Shown: positions 59,877 to 64,000 of the stretch, one piece after another
Numbering within the stretch: position 1 is the first letter of the stretch
How the letters are laid out: the number at the start of each line of letters is the position of its first letter
From: JAWXBG01 sp044375415
Lineage (GTDB): Bacteria > Bacteroidota > Bacteroidia > Flavobacteriales_D > Sanyastnellaceae
NCBI GenBank assembly: GCA_044375415.1
Contig: JBILMS010000008.1
Location: 1 to 64,000, forward strand
Length of the DNA stretch: 64,000 nt
Direction of reading: 5' to 3'
Notes under the pieces: model-generated
Told to the model about the DNA's origin: nothing
Seen by the model: only the letters and a program-made list of their open reading frames with translations
The model's database searches: none
Translations under genes and position numbers: made by a program

Positions 59877-60968
59877 TTATTCTTTTTCGCCCAGTACTCT
59901 CATGTAATTAAAGTGCGATGCTACTGCCTCACCAAACGTATTGTAGAGGTTGTAGTGAACATTGTGCTTTTTACACACACGTTCTACGATAGGCTGAATA
60001 GAACGATAATGTACGTGACTCACGTTTGGAAATAAATGGTGTACTACTTGAAAGTTCAGACCACCACATATCCAATTCGCAAGAGGACTTTTTGGAGCAA
60101 AGTCTGCCGTAGTAACCACTTGGTGAACGGCCCACTCTGTATCAACCGTAAGATCTTTTCCACGTGCATTTTCGAAATGCGTCGCCTCCACAGCGTGCGC
60201 CAATTGGAATACGATAGATAACACTAAACCGAAAACGAAATTGGCAATTAAATATCCAACGATGAACTTCGAAAATCCAACGAAATAGATTGGAATAGCA
60301 ATGTAAAATAGGATGTAAAGAAGTTTTGTAACCCAAAAGATAACGTGCTCTTTAACCGGTATGTGTTCAATCGGTGTTCCCGAAATGTCTTTTTTCAAAT
60401 ACTTCTGCGTGTCTGTTACCAATACCCACAAAATGGTAGATAAACCATAAAGTAATACCATGTATACATGCTGAAATTTGTGAACCTTCTTCCATGGCTG
60501 CGATTCGCAGTGACGAAGAATAGGCACTTTAATAATGTCATCATCTACCCCATCCACATTTGTGTAGGTGTGGTGAATACGATTGTGTTTGATCTTCCAG
60601 ATGAATTGATTGCTTCCCAAAAAATTCATGCTATACCCTATGATATTATTCATCTTGGGGTTCGAAGAAAAAGCTCCATGACATGCATCGTGCATTACAT
60701 TCATTCCCACCAAAGCGAGAGTGAATCCGAAAAAGGCACTTATTAAAATGGCAGGTATTGCGCTCGGAGTGAAAAATACTAGAACGATGTATGAACTCAG
60801 CAAGCCGGTCATAATGATAAACGTCTTCAAGTACAAACGAAAATCTCCCGTTTTTGCTGTTTTTGCTGATTGAAAGTAGCTATCTACTTCTTTCTTAAGA
60901 TCATCGAAAAATGGTGTCTGACGACCCGTAAATCTTACTTTGCTCAAAGTGTGAATTTTAGGTTGCAA
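59877..60968 (-). CDS. Membrane fatty acid desaturase (acyl-CoA/acyl-lipid type)
   Basis: This 363-residue integral membrane di-iron desaturase puts double bonds into acyl chains. Three histidine boxes are present: HDACH at residues 93-97, HNRIHH at 128-133 and QVVHH at 307-311. Q-x-x-HH in the third box is typical of front-end (delta-6-like) desaturases, but no cytochrome b5 domain is fused. Two hydrophobic pairs of helices flank the boxes. The start is TTG at 60968; a second in-frame TTG at 60947 (LSKVRF) is an alternative, and no in-frame ATG is near. Membrane fluidity is the likely role. Confidence 0.93.
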   Translation of the reverse strand: MQPKIHTLSKVRFTGRQTPFFDDLKKEVDSYFQSAKTAKTGDFRLYLKTFIIMTGLLSSYIVLVFFTPSAIPAILISAFFGFTLALVGMNVMHDACHGAFSSNPKMNNIIGYSMNFLGSNQFIWKIKHNRIHHTYTNVDGVDDDIIKVPILRHCESQPWKKVHKFQHVYMVLLYGLSTILWVLVTDTQKYLKKDISGTPIEHIPVKEHVIFWVTKLLYILFYIAIPIYFVGFSKFIVGYLIANFVFGLVLSIVFQLAHAVEATHFENARGKDLTVDTEWAVHQVVTTADFAPKSPLANWICGGLNFQVVHHLFPNVSHVHYRSIQPIVERVCKKHNVHYNLYNTFGEAVASHFNYMRVLGEKE

Positions 60969-61086
60969 ATATCGACCATAAATGTCCTATTTCCGGCGGA
61001 GAACTAAAATCACTGAAACATACGGTGTTGAAAACACACTTTCCATTGAATAGCCCGTATTTATTGATTTTCCTAATTGTCATTTC

Positions 61087-61119
61087 TTTGTCAACAGTTC
61101 CCGCGTTTCTCTAACTTTT
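61087..61119 (+). promoter_or_regulatory. Candidate glyA promoter
   Basis: TTTG (61087-61090) is followed after 21 bases by TAACTTTT (61112-61119), a one-mismatch fit to the Bacteroidota TTTG-N19-21-TAnnTTTG pattern. It predicts a leader of about 50 nt before the ATG at 61178. Confidence 0.45.
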
Positions 61120-61177
61120 ATCAGGTTATGGAGTCAAAGGTGGTCTTACTTACCTTCACGGCCTCAAATAATTCGCT

Positions 61178-62449
61178 ATGAAGGATCAACAGCTTTTCGA
61201 CCTCATTCAAAAAGAACACAATCGCCAATTACATGGCTTAGAACTTATCGCTTCCGAAAACTTCGTGAGTGATGAAGTGATGCAGGCCATGGGTTCGGTG
61301 CTCACCAATAAATATGCAGAAGGTCTTCCCCGCAAACGTTATTATGGCGGCTGCGAAGTGGTGGATGAAGTAGAACAACTAGCTATTGATCGTCTAAAAG
61401 AATTATTTGGTGCAGAATGGGCCAATGTGCAGCCCCACTCAGGTGCCAATGCGAATAGCGCTGTTATGTTGGCCTTGCTCCAACCGGGAGATAAAATTTT
61501 AGGACTCGACCTAGCACAGGGTGGTCACCTCACTCACGGTTCTCCCGTCAACTACAGCGGTAAATTATACAAGCCTAGTTTTTATGGAGTAGATAAAGAA
61601 ACCGGTCGTGTCGATATGAAGACAGTCCGCGAAATTGCTCAACGCGAAAAACCAAAATTGCTCATTTGCGGAGCGAGTGCGTATAGCCGCGATTGGGATT
61701 ATGCAGAGTTCAGAAGTATTGCCGATGAAGTAGGAGCCCTGTTGATGGCGGATGTATCTCATCCTGCGGGACTTATTGCTAAAGGACTTTTGAATAATCC
61801 ACTTCCGCATTGTCATGTGGTAACGACTACCACTCACAAAACCCTTCGCGGTCCGCGTGGTGGTGTAATTATGATTGGAAAAGATTTTGAAAATCCATTT
61901 GGTTTAAAAACTCCGAAAGGTGAACTGCGTATGTTTTCTTCCTTGCTCGACAGCGGTGTATTCCCGGGAATGCAAGGCGGTCCACTCGAACATGTGATCG
62001 CCGCAAAAGCTGTTGCATTTGGAGAAGCGCTTCAACCTTCATTCAAAACATACGGAGAACAAGTGATGAAAAATGCGAGCGTACTTGCTCAGGCTTTGGT
62101 CGATAAAGGATATGGAATCGTAAGTGGTGGAACAGATAATCATTGCTTCTTAGTTGATCTTCGAAATAAAAACATCACAGGTAAAGATGCAGAAAATGCG
62201 TTGGTAGCTTCCGATATTACCGTGAACAAAAACATGGTGCCGTACGATGATAAGTCGCCATTTGTAACCAGTGGTATTCGCATCGGTACTCCCGCTATGA
62301 CTACACGTGGTCTCAAGGAATCACACATGCTCATGGTAGCCGACCTAATCGACGAAGTACTCATGGGTAAAGACAATCCGACAGTTATCGCTTCAGTAAA
62401 AAAGAAGGTGAATGAAATGATGGAGGGGTTTGGGTTGTTTGAGGGGTGA
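61178..62449 (+). CDS. glyA: Serine hydroxymethyltransferase
   Basis: GlyA interconverts serine and glycine with tetrahydrofolate, supplying one-carbon units for purine and thymidylate synthesis. The 423-residue protein shows LELIASENFVSDEV at residues 21-34 and NKYAEGLPRKRYYGGCEVVD. PLP-binding lysine K221 lies in VVTTTTHKTLRGPRGG, and DGGTDNH-like SGGTDNHCFLVDL follows in the C-terminal half. The length is typical for bacteria. It is alone on the plus strand, with the T9SS cargo gene convergent to it. Confidence 0.97.
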   Translation: MKDQQLFDLIQKEHNRQLHGLELIASENFVSDEVMQAMGSVLTNKYAEGLPRKRYYGGCEVVDEVEQLAIDRLKELFGAEWANVQPHSGANANSAVMLALLQPGDKILGLDLAQGGHLTHGSPVNYSGKLYKPSFYGVDKETGRVDMKTVREIAQREKPKLLICGASAYSRDWDYAEFRSIADEVGALLMADVSHPAGLIAKGLLNNPLPHCHVVTTTTHKTLRGPRGGVIMIGKDFENPFGLKTPKGELRMFSSLLDSGVFPGMQGGPLEHVIAAKAVAFGEALQPSFKTYGEQVMKNASVLAQALVDKGYGIVSGGTDNHCFLVDLRNKNITGKDAENALVASDITVNKNMVPYDDKSPFVTSGIRIGTPAMTTRGLKESHMLMVADLIDEVLMGKDNPTVIASVKKKVNEMMEGFGLFEG

Positions 62450-62690
62450 TCAACTATTTCCTTCTTCCATAAGTTCTGAGGGAATATTACCGCAAAGGGA
62501 AAAAAGATTTGAGGGAAGGTCGCAATAATTTCGTTTTAGAAATTAGACAACTAACATAATCCGTTATTCTCATATTCGCCTGATCTGTGAATCCGATTGC
62601 GACATATAGATTCTCTAATTCATATATCTTGCCTATAGCGCAGTGATTTAAGTGTTCACTAAGATTACTACAAATTGTTTTACTAAAACA

Positions 62691-64000
62691 TTATTCCACG
62701 AGCACCTTTCGTGCATGTATTTTACCATTACCAAAGTCCACCTCCAACATATAAAGCCCTTGGGCGAGATGGGAAATATCCAATTGAGTTTGAGATGATC
62801 GTACGTCGCAATTTAAAATAACTTTTCCGGTAATGTCTTTAAGAATTACACTCTTAAAAGCTAGATCACTTTGTATGGTGAATGTGTTTGATGTAGGATT
62901 CGGGAATACCCTTAAGATCTCAATTTGGGATTCTGATATACCTATTGGTGGGGGACAACCATTGCTTTCGATATCACCACAAGCATCTACCTTGAGTAAC
63001 CAAAGTCTTTGCAAGTTTCCATCTTCAAAAGGCACTTGCGCTTCACCCAGGCACATGTATCCTCCATCAAGCGTTTGTATTACATCCCAGAAACCATAAT
63101 CATCTACTTCAATGGGTGGCACATAATCCTTAAACCACTCCACCTCAAATGCACTATCCAATTTGAGCAAATACATGTTCTTGTAGTTGTAGTTGGTGCT
63201 TTCATAGAACTGGCCATAAATCTGTGCTAGGTATCCACCATCCGCTGTAGGAATCAGGTCGGTTACATTGGCCATTGTTGAATGAGTTGTCCACTCGGGA
63301 ATTGCAATTATTTCATTTGATTCAAGTGTCATTGTTTCAGGATCAATAACCACACGATGCACCTCAATGTTTCTCTCCATAACACCCTGCTGATCAATAC
63401 AATGCAAATACACCCCAAGCATTTTTCCACCTGCAGCGGTGCAGTGGCTGTGCCCATTTTCCCAACAGGTATCTTCATTGCCATAGGTCACATAACCCAT
63501 GTACTCGGCTTGCTGATTGAACTTGATCGAAAACATTTGCCGATCATTTCCAATGCCAACATAACCGAATAGATAATAGTTGCCATCGGGCAGTACATAA
63601 CCACCTTCAAAGGAATACCACAACTCTCCGTTGTAATGGTCATTGCTGTCAATAACTTGGCCGTCTGAAGTAATACGTGTAAGTCGGGTTATAGTGGGCT
63701 CTTCATCCTCTCCGACCATTACATCATTCTCATAAATCAAATTGCTAACAAGAAGTATAGTATCACCAGGCAACGCCAAAGTAATATATGGAAATGAGCG
63801 AAGACTGTCCTCTATGCTCCATTCATCGAATTGTAATGCCCACGTGGAAGAAAAATCACTCGACACATAACCGACACATGCTGTTGACATTCCATATCCG
63901 CTGGCATTTGACAGAGTAGTGATATAATTTCCATCAGTTAAGTTTGAAACTTGCATATTCGGATTGCCTCCAGCGAAACCCCATCCAATTTCAAAATCAC
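62691..64000 (-). CDS. T9SS cargo protein, 5' end beyond window
   Basis: The gene continues past the right edge. The frame is open to 64000 and encodes DFEIGWGFAGGNPN before the methionine at 63956, so that methionine is internal. Visible residues form WD/beta-propeller-like or delta-60-repeat-type strands (LTDLIPTADGGYLAQIYG, VIQTLDGGYMCLGEA). The end is a T9SS type A sorting domain (VFPNPTSNTFTIQ, KDITGKVIL, LAQGLYMLEVDF, ARKVLVE). Secretion by the type IX system is predicted. Ligand or substrate unknown. The signal peptide must lie outside the window. Confidence 0.88.
   Translation of the reverse strand, partial: DFEIGWGFAGGNPNMQVSNLTDGNYITTLSNASGYGMSTACVGYVSSDFSSTWALQFDEWSIEDSLRSFPYITLALPGDTILLVSNLIYENDVMVGEDEEPTITRLTRITSDGQVIDSNDHYNGELWYSFEGGYVLPDGNYYLFGYVGIGNDRQMFSIKFNQQAEYMGYVTYGNEDTCWENGHSHCTAAGGKMLGVYLHCIDQQGVMERNIEVHRVVIDPETMTLESNEIIAIPEWTTHSTMANVTDLIPTADGGYLAQIYGQFYESTNYNYKNMYLLKLDSAFEVEWFKDYVPPIEVDDYGFWDVIQTLDGGYMCLGEAQVPFEDGNLQRLWLLKVDACGDIESNGCPPPIGISESQIEILRVFPNPTSNTFTIQSDLAFKSVILKDITGKVILNCDVRSSQTQLDISHLAQGLYMLEVDFGNGKIHARKVLVE

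Noticed and set aside
1..64000. tRNA, rRNA, CRISPR array, insertion sequence, phage or toxin-antitoxin pair
   Set aside because: No tRNA T-loop plus acceptor pattern, no repeat-spacer array, no transposase, integrase or phage structural gene was found on reading both strands.

Overview
The window looks like chromosomal DNA of a member of the Bacteroidota, most likely a Flavobacteriales-type bacterium. This is inferred from several things seen in the sequence. There are type IX secretion (T9SS) C-terminal sorting domains on secreted proteins. Two TonB-dependent or OMP beta-barrel receptors carry CarboxypepD-reg-like N-termini. There are many SPII lipoproteins, a CarB without the C-terminal allosteric domain, a MraY with an extra loop, promoters of the TTTG/TAnnTTTG type, and almost no Shine-Dalgarno sequences. 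No rRNA, tRNA, CRISPR array, insertion sequence or phage gene was seen.

Layout. Positions 1-14130 hold a complete dcw (division and cell wall) operon on the minus strand, in transcription order mraZ-rsmH-ftsL-ftsI-murE-mraY-murD-ftsW-murG-murC-ftsQ-ftsA. Most junctions are 4-bp ATGA overlaps or near-contacts. The operon starts at a phased set of MraZ-type boxes and ends in an intrinsic terminator directly after ftsA, so ftsZ is not in the same transcript without read-through. Positions 14400-21660 hold a T9SS-exported IgGFc-binding-domain protein, a two-gene ABC exporter, a small lipoprotein with a structured leader, and a MacA/MacB-like three-gene exporter. carB follows at 22015-24831, flanked on both sides by copies of a dispersed hairpin repeat in opposite orientation. 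Positions 25381-37164 are mostly envelope functions of unknown role: lipoproteins, a DUF4349 protein, an outer-membrane barrel, two alpha/beta hydrolases, a CDF metal transporter, a MORN-repeat protein and a GIN-domain (DUF2807) protein, with dtd among them. The end of this region, about 35950-36500, is a nest of hairpins and inverted repeats.

From 37286 a plus-strand run reads purL, a membrane PASTA protein, a T9SS cargo protein and an RluD-type pseudouridine synthase. From 43696 to 60968 the minus strand carries an OMP receptor, a HIT protein, greA behind a promoter-terminator leader, and a three-gene outer-membrane module (1251-aa TonB-dependent receptor, 1411-aa surface protein, PorV-like barrel). 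It continues with two small secreted proteins, a YyaL-type thioredoxin-domain protein and a fatty acid desaturase. glyA (+) and a T9SS cargo gene cut by the window edge (-) close the window.

How it fits together. Core functions (peptidoglycan synthesis and division, pyrimidine, purine and one-carbon metabolism, rRNA modification, transcription fidelity) are interleaved with envelope and secretion genes. The best candidates for something not well described are the composite intergenic repeat family, the structured leader before the lipoprotein at 18362, the greA leader, the apparent non-canonical start of murD, and the receptor/1411-aa protein/PorV-like module.
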